Made by a program: the position numbers and the translations under genes. The notes beneath the pieces are model-generated. The model saw only the letters and a program-made list of their open reading frames with translations, was not told the origin of the DNA and did not search any database. DNA of 64,000 nucleotides, from the NCBI GenBank assembly GCA_003049465.1, contig PYSS01000010.1, positions 310,001 through 374,000 on the forward strand. The letters run 5' to 3'. Positions within the stretch are counted from its first letter, which is position 1; every line of letters begins with the position of its first letter. Positions 23,190 through 34,347 of this stretch are shown piece after piece. The stretch comes from Magnaporthiopsis rhizophila (lineage: Eukaryota; Ascomycota; Sordariomycetes; Magnaporthales; Magnaporthaceae).

Positions 23190-24764
23190 ATGGACACAAT
23201 CTTGCGCTCGCTGGTCAGCATCGACTCAACACGGAATCCTCAGTCCCAGGAGCCCAACCGCCCACCCGCCACACCAGAAAATGCCGTCACCAAGGATGGA
23301 CCTCCTGCCACACCGCGGCCTCCACCCGTCGAGCTTGAAACCTTGACCCCGAAGCCGGCCGTGGAGGAAGCCCCAACTGTTTCCAGGGACGCCAGCGGCC
23401 CGGGCCACCAAGATTTGGAGATGAGCCGCCCGGCGACGCCCCACAGCAACCGCAACCGCAACCGCGAGGAGGGCGAGGGCTTCACTGCCGAGGTGCAGGC
23501 GACGGTGTGGGAGCCTTACATGAACCGGTTCCGCATGGCGGCCGTGTCCGTCGTCTTCTTCGGGATCGGCCTCTACGACAGCGCGGCGGGCGCGCTGATC
23601 CCGTACATGGAGAAGCACCACTCGATCGGGTACGCGGTCGTGTCGCTCGTCTTCGTTGGCAACGCGCTGGGCTTCATCGCCGGCGCACCATTCATCGACT
23701 CGCTGCGCCGCCGCGCCGGCCACGCCGGCGTGCTGGCCCTGGCCCAGCTCGCCATGGTGTGCGGGCTCGTGCCCATCGTGTGCTCGCCTGCCACGCCGTT
23801 CGCCGTCGTGGTGCTGTCATTTTTTCTGATCGGGTTCGGCATGACCTTCTCGCTCGCCATGGCCAACACCTTTTGCGCCGTCCTGCGCGGCGGCACCGCC
23901 CTGCTCGGCATCCTGCATGGGTCCTACGGCGCAGGCGGCACCGTGGGCCCGCTCGTGGCCACGGCCGTCGTCACGAGGTCGGGCGCCAACGCCGAGACGG
24001 GCGAGCATGCCGAGATCTGGTCGCGCTACTACCTCATCTCGCTCGGCCTGACCGTGTTTAACGGCTTCTTCACCTACTGGGCCTTTCGTGGGTACGAGGC
24101 CGACTCACCCCAGAATAACAATAACAACAATGCCGCCGCCGACGATGACGGCACCAACAACACCCCGAAGCGCGGCCTGGCCACCTTGGCCGGGACGCTG
24201 CGCAACCGCGTGGTGCTGCTCGGCGCGCTCTTCATATTCGCCTACCAGGGCGCCGAGGTCTCCATCAGCGGCTGGGTCATCTCGTTCCTGATCGCGGCCC
24301 GCGGTGGCGACCCGGCCTCGGTCGGCTACGTCACCTCGGGCTTCTGGGCAGGCATCACGGTCGGGCGCCTGCTCCTGTCCGGGCCCGGGGCCGGCCGTTT
24401 CGGTGAGCGGCGCTTCGTGTACGGGCTCGCCGTGGGCGCCGCCGTGTTCGAGGCGCTGGTGTGGGCCGTGCCCAACGTCATCGGCAACGCCGTGGCCGTG
24501 GCCGTGGTCGGACTGCTTCTGGGCCCCGTCTACCCCTGCGCCACCGCCGTCTTCATGCGGTCCATGGGCCGCGCCGAGCGCTTCAGCGGCCTGGGAGTCA
24601 TCACCGCATTTGGCAGCTCCGGCGGCGCCGCTGCGCCTTTTACTACGGGCCTGCTGGCGCAGCTGGCGGGCACGTTTGTGCTGCACCCCGTCGTCATTTT
24701 CCTGGTTGGCGTCATGCTGCTGTGTTGGTGGGGGATTCCGAAGGAGGAGAAGCGGTCCGAGTAG
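23190..24764 (+). CDS. MFS transporter, Bsc6/fucose-permease-like, 524 aa
   Basis: Single-exon membrane protein of a different MFS branch from the two sugar porters. The first 110 residues are soluble, rich in Pro/Ser/Thr, with an RNRNRE basic-acidic stretch. About 12 membrane segments follow, split by a loop of Asn/Asp/Thr residues near 310-330. Features of the fungal Bsc6 group are GIGLYDSAAGALIPYMEKHHSIGYAVVS in TM1-2 (quoted here as GLYDSAAGALIP), HGSYGAGGTVGPLVAT in TM5, GAEVSISGWVISF in TM7 and GPVYPCATAVF in TM10. No sugar-porter signatures are present. It is tail to tail with a HAD phosphatase gene, 179 bp between stops. The transported compound is unknown. Confidence 0.87.
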   Translation: MDTILRSLVSIDSTRNPQSQEPNRPPATPENAVTKDGPPATPRPPPVELETLTPKPAVEEAPTVSRDASGPGHQDLEMSRPATPHSNRNRNREEGEGFTAEVQATVWEPYMNRFRMAAVSVVFFGIGLYDSAAGALIPYMEKHHSIGYAVVSLVFVGNALGFIAGAPFIDSLRRRAGHAGVLALAQLAMVCGLVPIVCSPATPFAVVVLSFFLIGFGMTFSLAMANTFCAVLRGGTALLGILHGSYGAGGTVGPLVATAVVTRSGANAETGEHAEIWSRYYLISLGLTVFNGFFTYWAFRGYEADSPQNNNNNNAAADDDGTNNTPKRGLATLAGTLRNRVVLLGALFIFAYQGAEVSISGWVISFLIAARGGDPASVGYVTSGFWAGITVGRLLLSGPGAGRFGERRFVYGLAVGAAVFEALVWAVPNVIGNAVAVAVVGLLLGPVYPCATAVFMRSMGRAERFSGLGVITAFGSSGGAAAPFTTGLLAQLAGTFVLHPVVIFLVGVMLLCWWGIPKEEKRSE

Positions 24765-24943
24765 TGACCTGGCGTGGCAAAATGGCTACTTGTTTCTCCG
24801 TCAAAAGGAAATGCGGGAATGATATAGAGTCTATATATCTCTATATCGGTCTCTCTATATGTATCTGCGCACGTCTATGATAGCCGTTGTTGCCGTCTAT
24901 TTACGAAATTCAAGGGAAATATCCAAGCACGGCTTCCTCGCCG

Positions 24944-25769
24944 CTAATCAAATCTCTTGGCGATGTCCTTGACCCTCAGCTTGCCCTCCAGGACGGCCTT
25001 GACGGTCTCGTGGATCGTGGAGAAGTCGGCAAAGGTGGTGTACGGCACCTTTTCGTTCTCGCAGTACTGGACCAAGTCTGTGTTGGCTGTTAGTGCCATC
25101 CCCACGTCCGTATCTCATCAGGAGCGCAAGCATACCGCGTCCTTCCCTGGCAAAGAGCAGGTCCGTCTCCTTGGCGGCCGACAGGTCCGAGACGCCGTCG
25201 CCGGCGTAGAACATGATGGGCCTCTGCGGCAGGCTCGAGTACTTGCGGATCTCGACCGACTTGTCGTGGCCGAAGGAGCTGTCGTCGTGGTAGACGATCT
25301 GCCAGCCGCCCTCCTCGTTGACGCCGGCCTTGCCCGGGCGGACGGCGACGTCGTTGCTCACGATTTGCATGTCAGTCACGGCCTCGTCGCCGACTAGCTT
25401 GCGCAGCAGTGCCTCGATGATGGGGCGCATGCCGCCGCTGAGCACGACGACGGGCACGTTGCTCTCGCGGCACCAGGCGTAGAAGCGGGCAAAGGCCGGG
25501 TCGAGGGTGATGTTGCGCAGCAGCAGGTCGATGCACTGATCGAAGGGCAACGACACCGAGTCCAGCATGTCACTGAAGGCGTCGCGGAAGGCCATGCGGC
25601 CCTCGAGCACCTCGTGGCCCACAGCGCGGCGGCGCTCGGGGCCGTAGCCGACATTGTCGGTTAGGTAGTCGTTGGAGTCCTGGACCGTGATGGTGCCGTC
25701 GAAGTCGGTGAAGAAGATGATCTTAGGATCAGTGCGAAGCGCCGGTGTCGGCGACGCGGAGGAGCCCAT
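24944..25769 (-). CDS. HAD-superfamily phosphatase (MtnX/phosphoserine phosphatase-like), 255 aa
   Basis: Small-molecule phosphatase. Exons: 25769-25136 and 25077-24944, with a 58-nt intron in phase 1. The ATG at 25769 is the first in the frame. HAD motifs are complete: DFDGT at 22-26 (nucleophile and acid/base Asp), SGGM at 111-114 (motif II), a lysine in the FGHDKS segment at about 167-171, and GDGVSD at 190-195 (motif IV metal site). A helical cap lies between motifs I and II. The layout matches the 2,3-diketo-5-methylthio-1-phosphopentane phosphatase/phosphoserine phosphatase-like group of fungi. The final exon (44 residues, ending AKRFD) is needed to complete the Rossmann-like core. No targeting signal is visible. 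The substrate is inferred only at class level. Confidence 0.88.
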
Positions 25770-27785
25770 GCTGGCGGCGCTGTTGGCAAGGCTGCAGGGC
25801 AAAAATGGTTTGAGTTCGAGAAGGTGGGTCTGGCAAGAGAAAACGGCCAGTTACAATTTACCCCCGTTGACGGTGACGGGGCGTCTGGCAGACCAGAAGG
25901 TGTGGCTGTTCCGAAATGATGGGATTTAGGTTTCCGTTTGGGAAAATGGTGGGGGAACCAGGCAGTCTCTGCAGCTGGCGAAAATGAGGGGTAACACGAA
26001 ACGGAGGGAGGAAAAATCTGTATGCATCCAAGCCTGGGCTTCCCGTCCTGTCGGTTTTTACCTTTTTCTTCTTCTTAGTATGCAGCCAAGCAGGGAACGT
26101 CCTTCTCGAAGCCCCCGCCGACCATGGCGATGCTGCATTGGCCATGTTCCTCCAGATGTCCGAGTGTTAAACAACAAATATAAATAAATAAATAAAAAAA
26201 CACCAATTTCTCCAAGCGCCAGCAACCCCTCGCTAATCTTGCGACAAAGCAATGACGCCAGCTGGACTCCTGTCCTTGCATCAAAGCAACGGCAAATCTC
26301 CGCTCCCCGCTCTCCCCACGGCTCTCCCCGGCGCTGAGCTCAATCTGGTTATTTTCAACGACTGGTCCGGACTGGCCTCTCAAACAGCCGGAAAACAACG
26401 TAAACAAACCAACAGCCAGAATCCCAGCTGCCTCAAGACCTGTACAACGACAAATGCTTAGCCAAAGACCTCGAAGGCTTGGGGAAGGCATAGCAGACCG
26501 AACCGTGCGCCCGGAGCGGCCCGCGAGGATATGGATACAACATGAGAGACCCAACTTTACGCCGGGACCTTGCTTGGCAATGCCATAGGCTAATTTGCCA
26601 CCGCGGAGCCTGCTCGGTACTTCTGCTATCGCCGCCGCTCTCAAGTGTCTAGGTACTCAGCTGGTTTTGCTCACCGTCTGCGGCCTCTGTTGGTGCATGG
26701 CACTACGGTACACTAGACACGTATCAAACAAGCCGTCGTTCCAAGACACGCTGGCAGAAGTTGATATATCATCTTTTTACTCAGCCATCATCCCGATGAC
26801 CACTTACACTCGTGCGGCTGAGGCCTGCCTGCCGGGCACCGCCGGTCTCCGCGGACGGCGGGGCCCCTGACGGTTCCGTGCCACCAGGCTCGCGTTAATG
26901 ACAAGCCACGTTCTCACATGGGTGCAAGCGCGACTTCCGCGCTTGCTTCCGTCTGGCTGATCAACGGCAGTGGTGGACGCCAGAGCAGGTCCAGCGCGCT
27001 GCGTGAACAACCCGAGCCAAGACCGGAGGACCAGCATGACCTTGAAATTAAGCTTGTTCAGCAGGCTAAATCCCAGGGACGTCTGCGAGACGCGAACCAG
27101 AAAGCAAAACACGCTTCCTCCATAGCAACACTCTCCACCAGCGCTGCCACCCCACGATACAGCGTCGTAGTCGCCGCGGAACCAGCAGCTGCTAAGACCA
27201 GTGGCGGGCAGGGTTGCGAGGCTTGTTGGCCACGCCCGACTCGTGTGGATACGGTCGGGTCTCCTCTTCATCCCCTGCCTGCAATCGACCCTTGTCCACG
27301 CCCGCCCCTGCTCCCTCGGCCGCTAAAGCCTCGCTCGCTAGCGTTTTCTGGGCCTGTCGTTTTCTGCCCTTCAGGGCTGCTCCCTCCAGCCCTGAGACCT
27401 GAGGCTGGGGGATGCCATCCAACGTGATCCCTGGTAAACTAAAACAAACGTTGGATGGCCCCGAACCCTAAAAGCTTGAGCAAAAACAACACTAGCGCTG
27501 ACCAAACGCCCGACACTCTCCCACCCTGCAGGCATCGGACCTGCAGTCACGCATTACTCTAAATGTAGTCGGAACCACCCAGGCAGGGTGGCAGCCCGGG
27601 GCTTTGACGCCGTATTTAAGTTCGGGCTGACTCGCCCTCCGGAGCAGCACATCTTGGGTCACCATCATGGTGGAGCGTTCCAGGGCATCCCATCCTCGCC
27701 GCCGTGGTTATCTAAAAATTCCCACCCTATTTAGACGCGTAAAGTATTAAGAAAAGCGGCCCTGCCCGCTCGCACCACCGTGAGG
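25770..27785. other. Intergenic between divergent genes (2.0 kb)
   Basis: Contains an AT-rich (AAAT)n-like run at about 26177-26200 and, at its right end, the promoter of the permease gene. I see no coding domain. Confidence 0.55.
27613..27619 (+). promoter_or_regulatory. TATA-like element upstream of the amino-acid permease
   Basis: TATTTAA lies about 170 bp upstream of the ATG at 27786. Confidence 0.3.
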
Positions 27786-29829
27786 ATGCTCTTCTGTCAG
27801 CTCCCGGCCGACGTGCAGCTGAGCAAGATGCCACCAAGTAACGGCAACAGGAAGGACCTCCAGACCGTCTTCGGCCTGCAGCTCAACACCGACAGCGGGT
27901 CCCAGAGCACATATGGCGGGAGGGGGCCCGTCAACCGTCCGCCTCCAGACTTTTTGACCCCCATCGAGACCAGGGCCCGAAACTACCTCCACTCGGACGG
28001 CGCCTCGACGAGAGGCATCCTCGGCGGATCCCGTGACGGCAACGACAACCCCGCGCCGCAAGATGCGCATCTCTCCCGGCTCGGGCTCGAGGTCCAGGCC
28101 CGGCGCGACATGGGCATCCTCGGCGCCGTGGCTGCGGGCTGGAACATCTGCAACAGCTGGGCCGCCGCCATGGCCACCATGGCCATCTCGGCCAGCCTAG
28201 GCGGGCCCACCACCCTCATATACGGCATAATTGTTGTGTTTGTGCTCGCCGGCTCCAGCGCCCTCAGCATGGCCGAGATCGCCTCGGCGTACCCCACCGC
28301 CGGGGGCCAGTACCACTGGACCAGCATCCTCGCCGGCCCGGGCTCCGTCGGCAAGCCGCTCAGCTACGTCTGCGGTGCCCTCAATATGTTCGGCTGGATC
28401 GCCACATCCGCCGGCTTCCTGGCCCCGCTGTCCGACATGATCCGCGCGCTGGCCGGCTTCCTCAACCCGGACTACGTGGCCCACGGGTGGCACACGTTCC
28501 TGATCTTCCAGACGTGCAACGTTGCCTTTACGGCGTACAACATCTTCTTGATGAAGAGGACGCCATGGATCCACCAACTTGGATGTGCGTACCGAATCCC
28601 CTGGCTTAGATACCTAAGGCGCCTGTACTGTTGGGCCAAGATGTCACGCTGACAGAAAGAGAACAAAAAAAAAGTCGTCATCTCTATCGTCTCTTTCCTC
28701 ACCATCTTGACAACGTGTCTCGCCGAGTCCAACCCCAAGCAGAGCAGCGAGCTTGTGTGGACCACCTGGGTCAACCGGTCCGGCTGGTCGTCGGACGGGC
28801 TCGTCTTCCTCATGGGTCTGGTCAACTCAAACTTCATCTACTCGGGGCTCGACGGCGCCATCCACCTCGCCGAGGAGTGCACCAACCCCGCCGTTGCTGT
28901 ACCCGCTGCTCTGATCTCCACCGTCGCCATCGGCTTCGTCACCGCCCTTGCGTTTACCGTCGCCATGATCTACAGTTACAACGATCTAGACAAAGTGCTA
29001 GCAGCTCCGTAAGTCGTCTCGCTTACCGTGTGCGCGCACCATGAGTGTCGAGAAACAGCTTCTGACAAAAAAATTCCCACTTCTAGACTTCCCGTGCTCG
29101 AAATCTGGCATCAGGCCACGCGCTCCAAGCCCGCCGCGACCCTGTTCCTAGTCCTCCTCATCGTCGGCGGCTTCTTCGCCGGCACAGGGTCGCTGCAGAC
29201 GGCGAGCCGGCTGAGCTGGAGCTTCGCGCGCGACGACGCGCTGCTGGGGTCGCGGTTCCTGCGCCGCATGAACTTCCGCTTCGGCGTGCCCGTCAACGCG
29301 CTGCTCCTTAACTGCGGGTTCGTTTTCCTGCTCGGCTGCGTCAACCTCGGCTCCTCGGCCGCCTTCAACGCCCTCGTCGCCACGGGCCTGATCCTGCTCC
29401 AGTGCAGCTTCGCCATCCCTGCCGCGCTGGTCCTGCGCAGGCGGTGCAGGGGAACCCTGACGGCCGTGCTGCCCGAGTCGAGGGCGCTGAGGCTGCCTGG
29501 GCCTGTCGGGGCGCTGGCGAATGTGCTCTCGATCACGCTGGCGCTTATATCGCTGGTGTTTTATTGTTTTCCCGTGTCGCTGCCTGTGACGCCTGGAAAT
29601 ATGAGTGAGTTTTATTTCCTTCTCTTTTCTCCTGATGGCGGCAGGGGCCGTACACGTCTTTGTGGATGGGTCGTGAGATTCATGAGATCAGCTGGCTAAC
29701 CGTTGGAAACACTCGTCCCTTGCAGATTACGCCAGTGTCGTCATCATAATCATGGTTTCGTTCGCCACCGCCAACTGGGTGCTGCACGCTTCAAAGCACT
29801 ACCATGGACCAAAGTTGCCGCAATGGTGA
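27786..29829 (+). CDS. APC-family amino-acid/GABA/choline-type permease, 584 aa
   Basis: Plasma-membrane permease of the AA_permease_2 group. Exons: 27786-28584, 28675-29008, 29087-29604, 29726-29829; all four junctions keep phase. Family signatures are GWNICNSWAAAM in TM1, GLVNSNFIYSGLDGAIHLAEE around TM6 (quoted as SGLDGAIHLAEE), SRLSWSFARDDALLGS in the TM8 region, and a last exon with VVIIIMVSFATANW and the C-terminal HYHGPKLPQW typical of fungal GABA/choline permeases. About 12 membrane segments are visible. The start is uncertain: an ATG at 27828 (MPPSNGN) would shorten the protein by 14 residues and has an equally good context. The second intron begins GTAAGT and the fourth exon follows a TTGCAG acceptor. 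The substrate cannot be assigned. Confidence 0.87.
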
Positions 29830-32269
29830 TTTTCTATTCTCCCTGGGACTCTTTTTTCGGTGTTCTTGGCGTTCCTCGTATGGTTTCTTTACGGCATGGC
29901 ATGTGTTCCGATAAGATAGAAGATACCAGTCAATGTCTATTGCTTAGGCTTCACAGCCAATTACTATTCCTGGCCTTGGCTGCTGCTTCTGGTGGCACCA
30001 ATTTTGTTTTCCTTTGATAGCCACTGCTCAGCATGCGACCACGGGCTTGCGTATGCGGTCAAATCACTGTCGCTGGTCGGTGGCGGCGCGAGTGTTGGCG
30101 ATGACACCTTGGCCTCTGTCAGTTGACCGTGGAGACATTTCCGACCGGGGTAGCAGGAGTTGCTGTACAGCCATGGTTCTGCCAGTGTCGGCGGTTTTTC
30201 CCCCCTTGTTCAGCCCTCCAGATCCCCAGCAGGCATCGCGGAGTCAACAGCTCATCTGCAGAGCAGAGCTGGGAACAGCTCTGCAGGGAACATCATGTCT
30301 CCTGCGCTGCTCACACGACGGGATCGACAACGGACTCATCCGTCAGCCGTGGAATAGGACGCACACAAAAGACGCGCACCGACCAGGAAAACCCTTGTCT
30401 TATCGACGGCCATCGACGGCCAAGTTCACAGGCGCACACCTACACTTGGACTTGCGACGAGGGGAGCTCGAGGGTGCTTGGCATGACGCGTCCGGTGTTC
30501 TTTGGGCCCCTCCCAGCGCAGAGGGCCCGGTTTTTGCACCGGAGATGTTCGATCCAACAGCCTGGTGGAATTCTCCTACGCTCTTTTTTTTTTTTCAGGT
30601 TTCTTTTGTAGTTACACCTACCTACCCAGGGGGGCCAGGATGAAAGCTGACGCGGCTCTGTGTTTGCCACGATTAAGCGGGTGCTCGGTCGTCGGTTCCG
30701 CGCTCCGGAGCCCGCGGATCTGCATAGGGTGGGATTTTTGTTTTTTTTTTTGTTTTTTTTATTCTCCGGATCATCATCCTGCACGACCCGCCCCATCGCG
30801 CCATTACTATGGCAGCAATTTGACACAGAGCAGGCGGTTTGCCTTGCATGGGCGGCGAGGAGGGTTTCACGATGGGTTGTTAACGTCTGGTGCTGGGTAA
30901 GGGCTTTTTCAGGCGGTTCGTTCTGTCCGCCGTTGAGGTTTGCTGGGAATGCAATACATACGCTGCCGCCACGCAAGCCGAGAATGTCGTGTTTGTTTGC
31001 GGCATGGGAATGGCATCTACCCTACGTTTCCTGACCAATATACGCCATGCTCCATTTTGAGGACCAGGTCTCCATCAAGAATGTTGGATCTCTGCGTCCT
31101 TGCAGCATCAAGATCTACACACAAACGCGATCAACACAAGGTATTCTCCAGCACGAGAAAGGCAATCTACCACTGCGGATGAAGCTCCCCACATCAAGCC
31201 CGACAGAAGCCTTTCTTTCACATCGTGGGGCGTTTGTAGGCAGCAAGATGTGGCGCTTGCTTCGCGTTGCCCCCTGGTCTCCACTGGTTTCACTTGTCGC
31301 TTGTCTCGCGGGGCCCCGGTTCCGCTGTGGTGTGCTATTCGACCCGCCTAGACTTGCCTCTTTGCTTCCCTGGAGGAGATTATCCATAACCCAACAGGCT
31401 GGTATTTTGCTCGCTAGGACACCCAGCGGTCCACTTTTTGTTTCAGCGGGTAGCATTTTCCTTTTTTTTGTTTCTGCCGATGCCGTGACGTGACAGCCTT
31501 CTGGATTCCGCGGAGGGCGCGGCGCAAGAGTTTGATCCGCCGTCGGATCAGATCTGCTGAGCGCCGTTGTCCATTTGCCATGGACGAGCTATGACGTCGA
31601 CGGGACTTGGCGGCGAGGGCACAATGCTGGAGAAGAGAGTATCACGTTTTACTGCCCTGAGCAGTATGATACTCATGGGGTCTGGGGTAGGTGGATCGGA
31701 GGAATCGATGATCCTGCATGGAGGGTGATGGTATAATTGGAATTCTCGACGACGAGATTCTCTCATTCTTTCTTTTTTTTCCGCTGTGGCGATGGACGGA
31801 CCCGATGCGTGGGTGGCCACAGCTTTCGTGGCCACGGCAGAGTCGCGATGAAGGCACAGCCATCCCCAGATCCACCAGCCTTGGCCGCCGGTTACCGCAT
31901 CAGGTAATAAACGGTTTTGGCAACGAGTTCCACCCGCAGACGGGTCGTCATATGCGGGGAGCGCATGCAGGCGGCTCTTGGGGCGAGCTTCACCTGTGCC
32001 GGCAGGGATCTACCTGTGTCATTGAGTCTTGGGCCTTCGATCGCAGCCCGGCGGCTCTTCTCACCTGGGAGCCGGAAATGCCCAACCGTCACTGCGCATG
32101 TGGAGCCAAGGGCGATCAGCATGGCCTTCGACGGGACGAACAGGCATCACGGTGGCACCCGGCTGTTGCAGTTGCCGTTTCATATCGACATCGACGGCCG
32201 ACCCATGCCTCGATATTGTCTCGCGGGCCACGACTACCGGCTGGCTTGCGAAATTTCTCCGCAGGTTTG

Positions 32270-32320
<51 letters not shown>

Positions 32321-32563
32321 NTTTTTTTTTTTTTGGGCTGTCGGCTCGAAGTGCTTCCTCCTTACATTATTAAAGGTCCGGATAGCTCCTCCGATCAAGC
32401 CTATTCTGCTTGTTTCCTCCTCATCATCCCATTCCTCTTTGATTTTTTCACGGCGCTGGCCGTCCTTCCAAACACTCTCTATCGTTTTGTACAACTTTGC
32501 CCATATTTGTCTCCTTTCTTTGCTTTTTCTTCTCCCATCCCGTCCTATTTCCCAGCAGTAATC
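29830..32563. other. Intergenic, no supported gene (2.7 kb)
   Basis: This holds T-rich patches (30586-30597, 30739-30760), the long T run with an unresolved base described separately, and a pyrimidine-rich 5' leader (about 32400-32560) of the PEBP gene. No coding domain is visible. Confidence 0.55.
32271..32334. repeat. 64-base poly-T tract with an unresolved base
   Basis: T run interrupted only by an N at 32321. The N inside a homopolymer suggests a collapsed or gap-filled stretch whose true length is unknown. Confidence 0.9.
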
Positions 32564-33504
32564 ATGCAGTTCTCCATCCTTGCACTCGCAACCGGCCTGG
32601 CGCCGGTGCTGGCCATCCCCCCGACAGAATTCGGACTTCCGACCTCGGCAGGGAATGCCCAGCTCAGCTTGGCGTTTACCTCCAACAAGCAAACAAACGT
32701 TATCACCCCAGCACAGCTTCTGGGAGGCAGCAGTAAGCAAAGCCATAATCAGCCGAGCTGTGCTTCCTCGTGCCGTGCTGACCCGTCTCTCCTTCGTGCG
32801 CAACAACAGTCGCCAGCTCACAGCCCGAAATGGCCATCGATCCCAAACGGGTGCCTGGAGCCGCAAATCTGAACAGCCCCTTGGTGGTGCTGATGATCGA
32901 CCCGGACGCGCCGACGCCCGGGGCCAGGAACGGCCGCACAATCCTGCACATGATGGCAACGGGCGTCCGCCTGGACTCCGCCAACGGCACCCGCCCCTCT
33001 AACAGCAGCGCCGCCCTGCGCGGCCAGCGCACGCTCAACCTTGGGGCCGTCCGTGCACAGGTTCCCTACGCGCCCCCAGGACCCCCGCCGACATCGGCGG
33101 CGCACCGGTACATTCTGTACGCCTTCGTGGAGCCGGCGGGCTTCAAGATGCCGGCGGCGTTTACCAACTTCAGCGCGACGAACCGGGCCGGGTTCAACAT
33201 CCAGAACTTTTTGCGCGACGCCAACATCAGGAGCGGCGCTGTGGCCGCCAACTACTTTTACGTCTCTCGCCAGGCCAGTGTTCCCGCCACCTTCACCGGC
33301 CCGCCGGGCGGCACCTACCCGGGCGGCAACGGCGACGCCATCTTCGCCGGCCGCCAGGGTGGCAACGGCACGCGCGGCGGCGCCAGGCCAGGCAATGGCA
33401 CCGTTCCCACCAAGCCGCGCGGTGGAGCCTCCGCGGCGTCGGCAGGCATGTCGACGCTGTTTGGTGCCGTCGGCCTGGCTGTGGCTTTCGTCACGCTGGT
33501 ATAA
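32564..33504 (+). CDS. Secreted GPI-anchored PEBP-family protein, 287 aa
   Basis: Phosphatidylethanolamine-binding protein fold. Exons: 32564-32732 and 32810-33504, with a 77-nt intron starting GTAAGC and ending AACAACAG. A signal peptide (MQFSILALATGLAPVLA) is followed by the PEBP domain. The ligand-site motif DPDAP is at 87-91 in LVVLMIDPDAPTPG, then RTILHMM, and RYILYAFVEPAGF corresponds to the second conserved PEBP block. After about residue 215 comes a Gly/Asn/Pro-rich spacer with N-glycosylation sequons, and a final hydrophobic segment (LFGAVGLAVAFVTLV) behind small residues, the pattern of a GPI anchor. Extracellular PEBP-like proteins are common in moulds; their ligand and role are not established. 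Confidence 0.87.
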
Positions 33505-34347
33505 AGGGGTGCGTGTTTTGTTATCTCTGTATCTCTACGTTCTGGTTGGCTGGCGTGTTTTGTTCTCTGGAATGAGTGTGTGCCTTGGGAATAGTGGAAT
33601 ATCAATATGTGCAAAACTACAATCTGCTGTCCGTCAGTTGCTAGCGCATGCGTGACGAGAGTGGCGGCCAAAGGAATGCTCAGGTCCCCAGGGCCAAGGA
33701 TTCATATTCACAGTAAGCGAGCAGGCCGGTGATCTTATCTGATGTAGCTGGGTATGTCGGGTAGGGCAAGCCGTCCGATGGGCAGGAAGCGTCACAGCCC
33801 GACTCTTCTCCGGCTCATCCTATGCCGAGCTTGATCGACATCGGGTTGTGGGGTCCATACCCGTACACACGGATCAGCAACCAATGAGGTGGACCGTGCG
33901 CGCGATTGCTGAAGCTTTTGACATGGGCAACAAGCCGCCCACCCCACCACCCCACCTGCCATTTTGGGCGACAACCACCCACTACGGACAGATTACTACA
34001 CCCCCCAAATCCCATCACCACCAAAAGCGGACGCAAAACGAGTCCAAACGAGACCAACGCCACGAGATTGACGAAAGGAAGCAAATCCTACGGATGCCTC
34101 TCGTTGTGTTCCTGCATCTCGGGACGAGATGCTCAATTTGCAACGCACTGGCGGTTGCTTACTGCGATTGGCGCTCTGTATAAAGCACCATCGCCCACCA
34201 GCGCTTTTCTGTCTGACTCTGGCTTATTCCATCCACAGTCATCGAACAAAAACAACACTCGTAATTCCAGACACATCTCGCACCGAGCCTCACCAATCAC
34301 CAGCCAATAAGCCGCCACATTCATAATCAAGACACTATCCTAACGCG
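33505..34347. other. Intergenic, upstream of the repeat-rich gene
   Basis: Contains a TATA-like site near its right end; no coding domain is visible. Confidence 0.6.
34179..34185 (+). promoter_or_regulatory. TATA box upstream of the gene at 34348
   Basis: TATAAAG lies about 165 bp upstream of the ATG at 34348. Confidence 0.45.

Noticed and set aside
13104..29829. Secondary-metabolite gene cluster
   Set aside because: No polyketide synthase, NRPS, terpene synthase or pathway regulator is present; kept only as a possible catabolic neighbourhood.
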